Shown here piece by piece: positions 37,316-46,089 of a DNA stretch of 64,000 nucleotides. Location of the stretch: NCBI RefSeq assembly GCF_001424425.1, contig NZ_LMPT01000021.1:126532-190531 (forward strand). Direction: 5' to 3'. Origin of the DNA: Acidovorax sp. Leaf191 (lineage in GTDB: Bacteria > Pseudomonadota > Gammaproteobacteria > Burkholderiales > Burkholderiaceae_C). How positions within the stretch are numbered: position 1 is the first letter of the stretch; the number at the start of each line of letters is the position of its first letter. The translations under genes and the position numbers were made by a program. Under the pieces are notes generated by a model that did no database searches, had not been told where the DNA came from, and was given only the letters and a program-made list of their open reading frames with translations.

Positions 37316-37801
37316 TCAGGCGGCTTTTTTCAGGGCCTTGATGGACTTCACGGCCTTGAGGACTTCGTCCACGTGGCCGGGGACCTTCAGGCCGCGCCAT
37401 TCCTGGACCAGGATGCCATCCGGGCCGACGAGGAAGGTGCTGCGCTCGATGCCCTTGACCTTCTTGCCGTACATGATCTTGTTCTTGACCACGCCGAACA
37501 TGTGGCACATCTTCTCTTCGGTGTCTGCGATGAGCTCGAAGGGCAGCTCCAGCTTTTCCTTGAAGTCGTCGTGCGACTTCATGTTGTCGCGCGACACGCC
37601 GAACACGGCGGCGCCGGCCTTCACGAAGTCCTTGTACTTGTCGCGGAACTGCATGGCTTCCGTGGTGCAGCCCGGCGTGTTGTCCTTGGGATAGAAGTAG
37701 AGCACCATGATCTGGCCAAGGTGGGTGGTATTGGAAACCTTGAGTCCACCGGTCGCGTTGGCTTCAAATTCGGGGAGGGGTTTGTTGACAACGATCGCCA
37801 T
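37316..37801 (-). CDS. bcp: Peroxiredoxin of the BCP/PrxQ family
   Basis: Reduces hydrogen and organic peroxides with thiol electrons. The 161-residue protein begins MAIVVNKPLPEFE. It has the peroxidatic Cys45 in NTPGCTTEAM and the conserved FYPKDNTPGC context, plus RDKYKDF. The position of the E. coli resolving cysteine (residue 50) is methionine, and no other cysteine is nearby except in the CHMFG segment, so this is a 1-Cys or atypical 2-Cys form. ATG at 37801; a plausible promoter lies about 90 nt upstream. The gene stands alone between phoH and the Mth938-fold gene. Confidence 0.92.
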   Translation of the reverse strand: MAIVVNKPLPEFEANATGGLKVSNTTHLGQIMVLYFYPKDNTPGCTTEAMQFRDKYKDFVKAGAAVFGVSRDNMKSHDDFKEKLELPFELIADTEEKMCHMFGVVKNKIMYGKKVKGIERSTFLVGPDGILVQEWRGLKVPGHVDEVLKAVKSIKALKKAA

Positions 37802-37892
37802 ATCACTTCAATCTCTCAGGATGTAGTCGTTGATAAGCCGGGGGAAGCGGGTGTGTTATTGCTCTTGTGAGTGCCCCCGACCGCAACCCGTG

Positions 37893-37921
37893 ATTTTACT
37901 CCGAAATCGATTGCTAACCAA
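37893..37921 (-). promoter_or_regulatory. Candidate bcp promoter
   Basis: On the minus strand TTGGTT (37921-37916), 17 bp, TAAAAT (37898-37893), giving a leader of about 85 nt before the bcp ATG. Boxes match the sigma-70 consensus at three and five of six positions. Confidence 0.5.
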
Positions 37922-38018
37922 ATGTAAGACTGTGTGTCCAACCCTTTCCCGCAGGGGGTGGGGCCGCCGGGCGCCCTGAAGGGCCGGCGTGTCGCGCGCC
38001 GATCTGGCGGGGCCAGTG

Positions 38019-38390
38019 TCAACTTTCCAGCAGCAGGGCGGCGACCACGTTGCGGCCTTCGCTTGCCAGGATGTTGTAGGTGCGGCAGGCGGCCGCGGTG
38101 TCCATGGTTTCCAGGCCCAGCCGGCGGGCGATCAGCGGCGCGAGCCACGCGGGGGGCGGAAAGCGGTTGCGCGTGCCGCTGCCAAAGATGACGAGTTCTG
38201 CGTCCAGACCCGCCAGCTGCGCGAAGTGCTCCGCCGTCAGGTCTTCGAAACGCGTGCAGGGCCAGGCTTGCCGCAGGCCGTTGGAGCCCAGGATGACGCT
38301 GTGGGTGATCTTCTCGGCGTCCACGCCGATCCAGCCGGGGCCGTATCCGCTGATGGTTTGGGCGTTCGAGCGGTCGGGCTGGAATTTCAT
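38019..38390 (-). CDS. Mth938-fold (DUF498) domain protein
   Basis: A 123-residue single-domain protein of the Mth938/NDUFAF3-like fold. Family features: IGVDAEKITHSVIL near residue 20, LVIFGSGTRNRFPP in the middle (the conserved G-T-G/S pocket) and DTAAACRTYNILASEGRNVVAALL at the C-terminus. The human relative NDUFAF3 is a complex I assembly factor; bacterial members often sit near protein export genes and their role is not known. ATG at 38390. It is divergent from alaA, so the 154-nt gap between them should carry both promoters. Confidence 0.85.
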   Translation of the reverse strand: MKFQPDRSNAQTISGYGPGWIGVDAEKITHSVILGSNGLRQAWPCTRFEDLTAEHFAQLAGLDAELVIFGSGTRNRFPPPAWLAPLIARRLGLETMDTAAACRTYNILASEGRNVVAALLLES

Positions 38391-38544
38391 GGGTGTCGGG
38401 TGGGGCCCTGGCGAGCGGCGGTGTGGCAGCGGGCCTTCGGGCGAAGGGGCCGGTGGTGCATCTGATCTGTGGTCAAATTATAGGTTCGCCAAGGTGCCCG
38501 CCGCTCTGGCCCGCCACCTGACCTTACTCCTCCACTGTCAGCGC

Positions 38545-39801
38545 ATGAAAACCGTCCAGAAATCCGCCAAGCTCGCCAACGTCTGCTACGACATCCGGGG
38601 GCCCATCATGGACGCGGCCAAGCAGATGGAGGAAGACGGGCACAAGATCATCAAGCTCAACATCGGCAACCTGGCGGTGTTCGGCTTCGATGCGCCGGAA
38701 GAGATCCAGCTCGACATGATCCGCAACCTGCCCAACTCGGCAGGGTATTCGGACAGCAAGGGCATCTTCGCGGCGCGCAAGGCGGTGATGCACGAGACGC
38801 AAAAGCAGGGCATCAAGGGCGTGGCGCTCGACGACATCTACCTGGGCAATGGCGCCAGCGAGCTGATCGTCATGGCCACCAACGCGCTGTTGGACAACGG
38901 CGACGAACTGCTGCTGCCCTCGCCCGACTACCCGCTGTGGACGGCCGCGGCCAGCCTGTCGGGCGGTACGCCGGTGCATTACCTGTGCGACGAGGCCAAC
39001 GGCTGGATGCCCGACCTGGACGACATCCGCGCCAAGATCACGCCCCGCACCAAGGGCATCGTGGTCATCAACCCCAACAATCCCACCGGCGCGCTGTACT
39101 CGGACGAGCTGCTCAAGGGCATCATCACCATCGCCCGTGAACACGGCCTCGTGATCTTCGCCGACGAGGTGTACGACAAGGTGCTGTACGACGGCACCAA
39201 GCACACGGCCATCGGGTCGCTGAGCCAGGACGTGCTCACGCTCACCTTCAACTCGCTGTCCAAGAGCTACCGCTCCTGCGGCTATCGCGCGGGCTGGCTG
39301 GTGGTGTCGGGCGACAAGAAACCTGCCCGGGACTACATCGAGGGTCTGAACATGCTCTCGAACATGCGCCTGTGCGCCAACGTGCCCGGCCAGTGGGCCG
39401 TGCAGACGGCGCTGGGTGGCTACCAGAGCATCAACGAGCTGGTGGGCGAGGGCGGCCGCCTGCGCAAGCAGCGCGACTTGGCGTACGAGCTCATCACCGC
39501 CATCCCCGGCGTGACCTGCGTCAAGCCCCAGGCGGCGCTGTACATGTTCCCGCGGCTGGACCCGGCCGTCTACCCCATCGAGGACGACCAGCAGTTCTTC
39601 CTGGAGCTGCTGCAGGAAACCAAGGTCATGCTGGTGCAGGGCACCGGCTTCAACTGGGCGGCTCCCGACCATTTCCGTATCGTGTTCCTGCCCCACGAGG
39701 ACGACCTGCGCGACGCCATCGGCCGCGTGGCGCGCTTCCTGGAGCAGTACCGCAAGCGCAAGCAGGCGGCTGCTGCGGCGGCAGCCTCGGCTGCGGCCTG
39801 A
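38545..39801 (+). CDS. alaA: Glutamate-pyruvate aminotransferase (AlaA type)
   Basis: PLP aminotransferase making alanine from pyruvate and glutamate. The 418-residue sequence closely tracks E. coli AlaA from its start (SAKLANVCYDIRGPI) through ELLLPSPDYPLWTAA, INPNNPTGALYS and the Schiff-base Lys240 in FNSLSKSYR, to SMRLCANVPGQ-like NMRLCANVPGQ. The C-terminus has an Ala-rich tail not found in AlaA. ATG at 38545 starts this similarity. A TATAGG (38479-38484) upstream could be a -10 box, but the -35 match is poor. It precedes the DUF1176 gene and hom-thrC, so amino acid genes cluster here. Confidence 0.93.
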   Translation: MKTVQKSAKLANVCYDIRGPIMDAAKQMEEDGHKIIKLNIGNLAVFGFDAPEEIQLDMIRNLPNSAGYSDSKGIFAARKAVMHETQKQGIKGVALDDIYLGNGASELIVMATNALLDNGDELLLPSPDYPLWTAAASLSGGTPVHYLCDEANGWMPDLDDIRAKITPRTKGIVVINPNNPTGALYSDELLKGIITIAREHGLVIFADEVYDKVLYDGTKHTAIGSLSQDVLTLTFNSLSKSYRSCGYRAGWLVVSGDKKPARDYIEGLNMLSNMRLCANVPGQWAVQTALGGYQSINELVGEGGRLRKQRDLAYELITAIPGVTCVKPQAALYMFPRLDPAVYPIEDDQQFFLELLQETKVMLVQGTGFNWAAPDHFRIVFLPHEDDLRDAIGRVARFLEQYRKRKQAAAAAAASAAA

Positions 39802-39834
39802 GTGGCACGGCGCCGAGTGAGGAGGGCTTTTCAC

Positions 39835-40863
39835 ATGCGTATCCGCTTCGCCGCCGACCGCGTGGTGGCCGTGCTGGCCGGCGCGCTCGCCCTGGCTGCA
39901 CCGTGGCCGTCCGCGCACGCCGCCGACCCCAAGGCAGAGCCCGTCAGGTTCCAGCACAAGGACTGGGCGCTGCAATGCGACAACACGCGCACCTGCCGCG
40001 CCGTGGGCTACCAGTCGGAGGACGGCGATTCCGAACCTGTCTCCATCCTGTTGACGCGTCTGGCAGGCCCGAATGCGCCGGTTCAGGTGGACCTGCAGGT
40101 CTATACCGAAAAGGCCGATCCCGCGGCGCTCGACCTGCAGGTGGGCAAGCTGTCGCTGCGCGGCCTGGAGGGCGCCGTGCCGCGCGTGCCGGCCGGCCAG
40201 GTGCCCCGCCTGCTGCAGGAATTGCTCAGGAACGACGAGGCAACGCTGTCCGCAGGCAACGACCGGTGGACGCTGTCGCTGGCGGGCGCCAGCGCCGTGC
40301 TGCTCAAGATGGACGAGGCCCAGGGCCGCGTCGGCACGCCGGGCGCGCTGGTGCGGCGCGGTACCAAGGCGGAGTCCTCGGTGCTGCGGCCCGTGGCTGC
40401 GCCCGTGGTCAAGGGCGTCCTGCCGGTGGCGCCCCGCAAGGGCGATGGCGCGCTGGCCAGGCCCCTGCTCGCCGAGATCGACCGTGCCAGCGTGGCCGAC
40501 CAGTGCAACGGCCAGGACCCGCTGAACCCGTCCACCGCCCAGGTCCGCCGGCTCACGGACCGCAAGCTTCTGGTGTCCCTGCCCTGCGGCATGGGCGCGT
40601 ACAACTTCAGCAACCTGCTGTGGGTCGCCAGCGACCTGCCGCCCCACAAGCCCGAGCCTTTGCAGGACGTGGACGGCGAGTTCGATGCCGACACGGGTTC
40701 TGTCCATTCGGCGATGAAGGGCCGTGGCATCGGCGACTGCTGGTCGACGCGCGACTGGCAGTTCGACGGGCAGGGCTTCGTGCTCACCCGTGAGGCCGGC
40801 GACAGCATGTGCCGGGGCTTTCCTGGCGGCGCCTGGCAGTTGCCGAGCTACGTCACACGCTGA
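39835..40863 (+). CDS. DUF1176-type exported protein
   Basis: A 342-residue secreted protein of the DUF1176 family. It has a signal peptide (about 1-28, cleavage after AHA), a short acidic/basic start (FQHKDWALQCDNTRTC) and many cysteines placed in pairs. The C-terminal part holds PCGMGAYNFSNLLWV and a last motif RGIGDCWSTRDWQFDG. These match the family of periplasmic proteins of unknown function. ATG at 39835 has a GAGGAGGG site 9 nt upstream, 33 nt after the alaA stop. It separates alaA from hom but shows no link to either. Confidence 0.85.
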   Translation: MRIRFAADRVVAVLAGALALAAPWPSAHAADPKAEPVRFQHKDWALQCDNTRTCRAVGYQSEDGDSEPVSILLTRLAGPNAPVQVDLQVYTEKADPAALDLQVGKLSLRGLEGAVPRVPAGQVPRLLQELLRNDEATLSAGNDRWTLSLAGASAVLLKMDEAQGRVGTPGALVRRGTKAESSVLRPVAAPVVKGVLPVAPRKGDGALARPLLAEIDRASVADQCNGQDPLNPSTAQVRRLTDRKLLVSLPCGMGAYNFSNLLWVASDLPPHKPEPLQDVDGEFDADTGSVHSAMKGRGIGDCWSTRDWQFDGQGFVLTREAGDSMCRGFPGGAWQLPSYVTR

Positions 40864-40934
40864 GACCGAGCCCCGCCGCGCCGCGACGGCCGGCCTTCCA
40901 TTTCAACCCGATCCAACCCTTTCCCAACATCACC

Positions 40935-42269
40935 ATGAAACCCATCCAAGTAGGCCTTCTGGGCATCGGCACCGTCGGCAGCGGCGTGTTCAACGTGCTC
41001 CAGCGCAACCAGGAAGAAATCCGCCGCCGCGCCGGCCGCGGCATCGAGATCACCATGGTGGCCGACCTCGACGTGGACCGCGCCAAGGCTGCGGTGGGTG
41101 ACGGCATCGAGGTCGTGAACGACGCCCGCGCCATCATCGCCAACCCCGATATCGACATCGTCATCGAGCTCATCGGCGGCTACGGCATCGCCCGCGCGCT
41201 GGTGCTCGAGGCCATCGCAGCCGGCAAGCACGTCGTCACCGCCAACAAGGCGCTGCTGGCCGTGCACGGCACCGAGATCTTCGCGGCCGCATCGGCCAAG
41301 GGCGTGATGGTGGCCTTCGAGGCCGCCGTGGCCGGTGGCATCCCCATCATCAAGGCGCTGCGCGAAGGCCTGACCGCCAACCGCATCCAGTGGATCGCCG
41401 GCATCATCAACGGCACCACCAACTTCATCCTGTCGGAGATGCGCAGCAAGAGCCTGGACTTCGACGTGGTGCTGAAAGAGGCGCAGCGCCTGGGCTACGC
41501 CGAGGCCGACCCCACCTTCGACATCGAAGGCGTGGACGCCGCGCACAAGGTCACGCTGATGAGCGCGATCGCCTTCGGCATCCCGGTGCAGTTCGACAAG
41601 GCCTACGTCGAAGGCATCACCAAGCTGGGTGCTGCCGACATCAAGTACGCCGAGCAGCTGGGCTACCGCATCAAGCTCTTGGGCATCACCAAGCGCGTCG
41701 ACAAGGGCGTGGAGCTGCGCGTGCACCCGAGCCTGGTGCCCTCCAAGCGGCTGATCGCCAACGTCGAAGGCGCGATGAACGCCGTGGTGGTGCAGGGCGA
41801 TGCCGTGGGCACGACGCTGTACTACGGCAAGGGCGCGGGCAGCGAGCCCACCGCCAGCGCCGTGATCGCCGACCTGGTGGACATCGCCCGCCTGCACACG
41901 GCCGACCCCGAGCACCGCGTGCCGCACCTGGCCTTCCAGGCCCACACGCTGACCGACGCCATGGGCACGCTGCCGGTGCTGCCGATGAGCGAAGTGGTCA
42001 CCAGCTACTACCTGCGCCTTCGCGTGGCCGACCAGGCCGGCGTGCTGGCCAAGGTCACGGGCCTGCTGGCCGAAGCCGGCGTGAGCATCGACGCGGTGCT
42101 GCAGCGCGAAGCCGACGAAGTGGGGGGCGAAGGCTCCACCCAGACCGACCTGATCATCCTGACCCACGACACCCGCGAAGGCACCATGGACGCCGTCATC
42201 GCCCAGATGCAGGCGCTGCCCACGGTGCTGGCGCCCATCACGCGCATCCGCAAGGAGGAACTGAACTGA
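40935..42269 (+). CDS. hom: Homoserine dehydrogenase
   Basis: Reduces aspartate semialdehyde to homoserine, committing carbon to threonine, methionine and isoleucine. The 444-residue product has the NADP loop GLLGIGTVGSGVF (8-20), the catalytic AGIINGTTNFIL region with GYAEADPTFDIEG and KVTLMSAIAFG, and a C-terminal ACT domain (about 350-430) for threonine feedback. There is no fused aspartokinase. ATG at 40935 starts MKPIQVGLLG. Its TGA overlaps the thrC ATG by one base (TGATG), so thrC translation is coupled. Confidence 0.97.
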   Translation: MKPIQVGLLGIGTVGSGVFNVLQRNQEEIRRRAGRGIEITMVADLDVDRAKAAVGDGIEVVNDARAIIANPDIDIVIELIGGYGIARALVLEAIAAGKHVVTANKALLAVHGTEIFAAASAKGVMVAFEAAVAGGIPIIKALREGLTANRIQWIAGIINGTTNFILSEMRSKSLDFDVVLKEAQRLGYAEADPTFDIEGVDAAHKVTLMSAIAFGIPVQFDKAYVEGITKLGAADIKYAEQLGYRIKLLGITKRVDKGVELRVHPSLVPSKRLIANVEGAMNAVVVQGDAVGTTLYYGKGAGSEPTASAVIADLVDIARLHTADPEHRVPHLAFQAHTLTDAMGTLPVLPMSEVVTSYYLRLRVADQAGVLAKVTGLLAEAGVSIDAVLQREADEVGGEGSTQTDLIILTHDTREGTMDAVIAQMQALPTVLAPITRIRKEELN

Positions 42270-43705
42270 TGCTGTACATCTCCACCCGCGGCCATGCCGA
42301 CCGCAAGCATTTCTGCGACATCCTGCTCGAAGGCCTGGCGCCCGACGGCGGCCTGTACCTCCCCGAGCAGTACCCCAAGATCAGCGGTGCCACGCTCACC
42401 AAGCTGCGCAAGGCGTACCACGAGCAGGGCTACGCCGAACTGGCGTTCCAGATCCTGTCGCTGTACATCGACGACATCCCTGCCGCCGACCTGAAGGCCA
42501 TCTGCGCCAAGACGTACACGGCCGAAGTGTTCGGCACGGGCGAGATCGTGCCCCTGCGCCACCTGGAAGACGGCCTGTGGCTCGAAGCCCTGTCCAACGG
42601 CCCCACGCTGGCCTTCAAGGACATGGCCATGCAGCTGCTGGGCAACCTGTTCGAGTATGAACTCAAGCGCCGCGGCGAAGAGCTGAACATTCTGGGCGCC
42701 ACCAGCGGCGACACCGGCAGCGCGGCCGAGTACGCCATGCGCGGCAAAGAGGGCGTGCGCGTCTTCATGACCTCGCCCCACGGCCGCATGAGCGCTTTTC
42801 AGCAGGCGCAGATGTTCAGCCTGCAGGACGAGAACATCCACAACATCGCCATCGAAGGCGTGTTCGACGACTGCCAGGACATCGTCAAGGCCGTGAGCAA
42901 CGACCTCGACTTCAAGCGCAAGTACAAGATCGGCACCGTCAACTCCATCAACTGGGCGCGTCTTTTGGCGCAGGTGGTGTACTACTTCGCGGGCTACATC
43001 CAGGCCACCGAGACCAACGACCAGAAGGTCAGCTTCACCGTGCCGTCGGGCAACTTCGGCAACGTCTGCGCGGGCCACGTGGCGCGCCAGATGGGTCTGC
43101 CGATCGCCAAGCTGGTGGTCGCCACCAACGAGAACGATGTGCTCGACGAGTTCTTTCGCACGGGCTCGTACCGCGTGCGCGCCGCAGCCGACACGCACGA
43201 GACGTCGAGCCCGTCGATGGACATCAGCAAGGCCAGCAACTTCGAGCGGTTCATCTTCGACCTGCTGGGCCGCAACGGCCAGCGCACCAAGGCCCTGTTC
43301 AGCGCCGCGCTGCAGACCTATGGCCGGTTCGATCTGAGCGCCGATCCGCTGTTCGCCGATGCGGCGGGCAAGTACGGCTTTGAAAGCGGCAAGAGCACCC
43401 ACGCCGACCGCCTGGCCACCATCCGCGACACCCACCAGCGCCATGGCGTGACCATCGACACCCACACCGCCGACGGCGTGAAGGTGGCGCGTGAGCACCG
43501 TGGCGACGCATCGGTGCCGATGATCGTGCTGGAGACCGCGCTGCCCATCAAGTTTGCAGAGACCATCGAAGAAGCCCTGGGACACGCGCCCGAGCGGCCC
43601 GAGAAGTTCGCGGGCATCGAAGACCTGCCCAAGCGCGTGCAGGTGATGCCCGCCGATGTGGACCAGGTCAAGGCGTACATCCAGCGGGTGTGCGATGACG
43701 CCTGA
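42269..43705 (+). CDS. thrC: Threonine synthase
   Basis: PLP enzyme converting O-phosphohomoserine to threonine. The 478-residue product starts MLYISTRGHADRKHFCDILLEGL. The Schiff-base lysine is in PTLAFKDMAMQLLG and the phosphate loop in LGATSGDTGSAAEYA. It has the long C-terminal region of the class found in Gram-negative bacteria. The ATG overlaps the hom stop, and AAGGAGGAA lies just upstream inside hom. It ends a hom-thrC pair; the 278-nt gap before mobB has a family-1 dispersed repeat and no gene. Confidence 0.97.
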   Translation: MLYISTRGHADRKHFCDILLEGLAPDGGLYLPEQYPKISGATLTKLRKAYHEQGYAELAFQILSLYIDDIPAADLKAICAKTYTAEVFGTGEIVPLRHLEDGLWLEALSNGPTLAFKDMAMQLLGNLFEYELKRRGEELNILGATSGDTGSAAEYAMRGKEGVRVFMTSPHGRMSAFQQAQMFSLQDENIHNIAIEGVFDDCQDIVKAVSNDLDFKRKYKIGTVNSINWARLLAQVVYYFAGYIQATETNDQKVSFTVPSGNFGNVCAGHVARQMGLPIAKLVVATNENDVLDEFFRTGSYRVRAAADTHETSSPSMDISKASNFERFIFDLLGRNGQRTKALFSAALQTYGRFDLSADPLFADAAGKYGFESGKSTHADRLATIRDTHQRHGVTIDTHTADGVKVAREHRGDASVPMIVLETALPIKFAETIEEALGHAPERPEKFAGIEDLPKRVQVMPADVDQVKAYIQRVCDDA

Positions 43706-43910
43706 GTGAGCAATCCAGCGCAGCGGGGCAGGGGCCAGGTGCTGGCGTGCCTTGGCCGTGGCACTGCAGGCGGATTCAGCGGATCGGCAGGGCCCCGGCG
43801 CCGCGCTGGCGCCGCCAAGCAGCCGTCGCGGCCCTCGCGGCACCGCTGCCTGGCCGCCACCGCGCGGCTTGACGGCCCCGAGAGCAGCGCTGCAGAGCGT
43901 TATTGAGCAT

Positions 43911-43966
43911 AAAAATGGCCGCTACCGCTTGATAGGCATGCGCAAGCAGCTATTAAAAATGTAGCG
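43911..43966 (+). repeat. Dispersed palindromic repeat, family 1 (copy B)
   Basis: ATAAAAATGGCCGCTACCGC, then TTGATAGGC, then CGCAAGCAGC followed by TATTAAAAATGTAGCG. The CGCTTG/CAAGCA-type arms and the GCTATTAAAAATGTAGC palindrome match the other copies. It lies just before mobB. Confidence 0.7.
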
Positions 43967-43983
43967 ACTGCAAGGAGCGATGG

Positions 43984-44538
43984 ATGAAGGTGATCGGTTT
44001 TGCAGGCTTCTCCGGCAGTGGCAAGACCACGCTGGTCGAGCAACTCATCCCCGAGCTGCGCTTGCGCGGGCTGCGGGTGTCGGTGGTCAAGCACGCGCAC
44101 CACAGCTTCGACGTGGACCACCCCGGCAAGGACACCTACCGCCACCGCGAGGCCGGTGCGTTCGAAGTGGTGGCGGCGTCCGACAAACGCCTGATGCTGG
44201 TGCGCGAGTTCGAGCGCCCCGCCACGCTCTCCGTGCATCACCTGATCGCCGAGCTGTACGCGGGCGTGGACTGGGTGCTGGTGGAAGGCTTCAAGGACAG
44301 CGACCTGCTCAAGATCGAAGTCTGGCGCGCGCCCGAAGCCGGCCAGACGGCCAAGCCCGTGCGCTACCCCGAGGACGACTTCGTGGTGGCTGTCGCCACC
44401 GACGCGCCCGGTGCGCTCACGGTGCCCACGCAGTTGCCCCTGCTCGACCTCAACGCCCCGTCCGCGGTGGTGGACTGGCTGGTGCAGAACGAACAGCGGT
44501 TCGAGTACAACGAAGAGCTCTACGGGGCGGGGATGTAG
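43984..44538 (+). CDS. mobB: Molybdopterin-guanine dinucleotide biosynthesis adapter MobB
   Basis: A 184-residue GTP-binding protein that helps MobA attach GMP to molybdopterin for molybdoenzymes. It has P-loop GFSGSGKTTL (8-17), a KHAHHSFDVDHPGKDTYRHREAGA switch segment and a WVLVEGFKDSDLLKIE Walker B-type strand. MobA is not beside it. ATG at 43984 with AAGGAG in front; it precedes moeA by 31 nt, forming mobB-moeA-moaD. Confidence 0.93.
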   Translation: MKVIGFAGFSGSGKTTLVEQLIPELRLRGLRVSVVKHAHHSFDVDHPGKDTYRHREAGAFEVVAASDKRLMLVREFERPATLSVHHLIAELYAGVDWVLVEGFKDSDLLKIEVWRAPEAGQTAKPVRYPEDDFVVAVATDAPGALTVPTQLPLLDLNAPSAVVDWLVQNEQRFEYNEELYGAGM

Positions 44539-44569
44539 TCCCATTCAAGCGACGGGAACCACCACCACC

Positions 44570-45805
44570 ATGAATCGTCCCCTCAAATCCCTGGACGACG
44601 CGCTGGCCGAGCTGCTGGCGCACGCAGTGCCGCCGACAGCCACGCAGGCGGTCTCCACCTTCGACGCCGACGGCCGCGTGCTGGCGCAGGACTGCGCCTC
44701 GGCGCTGCACGTGCCCCCGCAGGACAACAGCTCCATGGACGGCTACGCGGTGCGCCGGGCCGACGTCCCCGCGTCGGGCACGGTGCTGCCGGTGTCGCAG
44801 CGCATTGCCGCGGGCAGCGCGGGCGAGCCGCTGCAAAGCGGCACGGCAGCGCGCATCTTCACCGGCGCGCCGGTGCCCGAGGGCGCCGACGCCATCCTGA
44901 TGCAGGAAGACTGCGAAGCCCTGCCGGACCAGGGCAGCGTGCGCATCAACGCCGTGCCCCAGACCGGCCAGTGGATCCGCCGCGCCGGCGAAGACATCAC
45001 CCGCGGTGCCGTGGTGCTGGCGCGGGGTACGCGCCTGTCGCCCGCCGAGCTGGGCCTGGCCGCGAGCATCGGCCTGCACGTGCTGCAGGTCGCACGCCGG
45101 CCGCACGTGGCGCTGTTTTCCACCGGCGACGAACTGGTGATGCCCGGCGAGGTGCCGCCCGAGCAGATGCGCCCCGGGGCCATCTACAACAGCAACCGGT
45201 TCTTTTTGCGCGCCATGCTGCAGCGCCTGGGTTGCGAGGTGACCGACCTGGGTATCGTCCCGGACCGGCGCGACGCGACGGTACAGGCGCTGCGCAGCGC
45301 CAGCGCAGACCACGACCTCATCCTCACCAGCGGCGGGGTGTCGGTGGGCGAAGAAGACCACATCAAGCCCGCTGTCGAGTCGCTGGGCCGGCTCGATCTG
45401 TGGCAGATCGCCATGAAGCCCGGCAAGCCGTTCGCCTACGGCCAGATCCCGCGGGCAGAGGGCGCTGCGCACTTCATGGGCCTGCCCGGCAACCCCGTGT
45501 CGAGCTTTCTGACCTTTGCACTGCTGGTGCGGCCGTTCGTGCTGCGCCTGCAGGGCGTGCAGGACGTTGCCCCCAGGTCCATCGCTGCCCGCGCCGATTT
45601 CAACTGGCCCAAAGCCGACAAACGCCGCGAATTCCTGCGCGTGCGGCACAACGCAGCCGGCGGGCTCGACCTGTTCGCCAACCAGAGCTCGGGCGTGCTC
45701 ACCTCGGCCGCTTGGGGCCATGGCGCGGTGGACAACCCGGCGGGCCAGACGATTGCCGCTGGCGATACGGTGCGGTTCATCGCTTTCTCGGAGCTTCTGG
45801 GATGA
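44570..45805 (+). CDS. moeA: Molybdopterin molybdenumtransferase MoeA
   Basis: Inserts molybdate into adenylated molybdopterin. The 411-residue product has the N-terminal domain I/II segment DNSSMDGYAVR with GSAGEPLQSGTAARIFTGAPVPEGADA, the central MoCF domain with STGDELV and ILTSGGVSVGEEDH, and the C-terminal MGLPGNPVSSF loop and beta-barrel domain IV. ATG at 44570 was chosen for its match to domain start. Its stop overlaps the moaD start (ATGA), so the two are coupled. Confidence 0.96.
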   Translation: MNRPLKSLDDALAELLAHAVPPTATQAVSTFDADGRVLAQDCASALHVPPQDNSSMDGYAVRRADVPASGTVLPVSQRIAAGSAGEPLQSGTAARIFTGAPVPEGADAILMQEDCEALPDQGSVRINAVPQTGQWIRRAGEDITRGAVVLARGTRLSPAELGLAASIGLHVLQVARRPHVALFSTGDELVMPGEVPPEQMRPGAIYNSNRFFLRAMLQRLGCEVTDLGIVPDRRDATVQALRSASADHDLILTSGGVSVGEEDHIKPAVESLGRLDLWQIAMKPGKPFAYGQIPRAEGAAHFMGLPGNPVSSFLTFALLVRPFVLRLQGVQDVAPRSIAARADFNWPKADKRREFLRVRHNAAGGLDLFANQSSGVLTSAAWGHGAVDNPAGQTIAAGDTVRFIAFSELLG

Positions 45806-46056
45806 AGAAGATCTCTGTGCGTTACTTCGCCTCCATCCGCGAGGCCATTGGGCACGGCAGCGAGGCGGTTGAGACCTCTGCCGCCACGCTGGGGGCCCTG
45901 CGCGACGAACTGATTGCACGCGGCGGGGCCCACGCCAGCAGCCTGGCGCGCGGCCGGGCCGTGCGCATGGCGCTCGATCAGACCTTGAGCGATGAATCCG
46001 CCATCCTGGCCGATGGCGCCGAGGTGGCGTTCTTTCCGCCGGTGACGGGCGGTTAG
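45802..46056 (+). CDS. moaD: Molybdopterin synthase small subunit MoaD
   Basis: An 84-residue ubiquitin-fold protein that carries sulfur as a C-terminal thiocarboxylate to make molybdopterin. It begins MKKISVRYFASIREAIG and ends in the required Gly-Gly (VAFFPPVTGG), the thiocarboxylate site. ATG at 45802 overlaps the moeA stop. Its partner MoaE is encoded 2.3 kb downstream at 48310. Confidence 0.94.
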   Translation: MKKISVRYFASIREAIGHGSEAVETSAATLGALRDELIARGGAHASSLARGRAVRMALDQTLSDESAILADGAEVAFFPPVTGG

Positions 46057-46089
46057 CCCGGCGCACTTTCTCGCGCGCGGCCAGTCACC

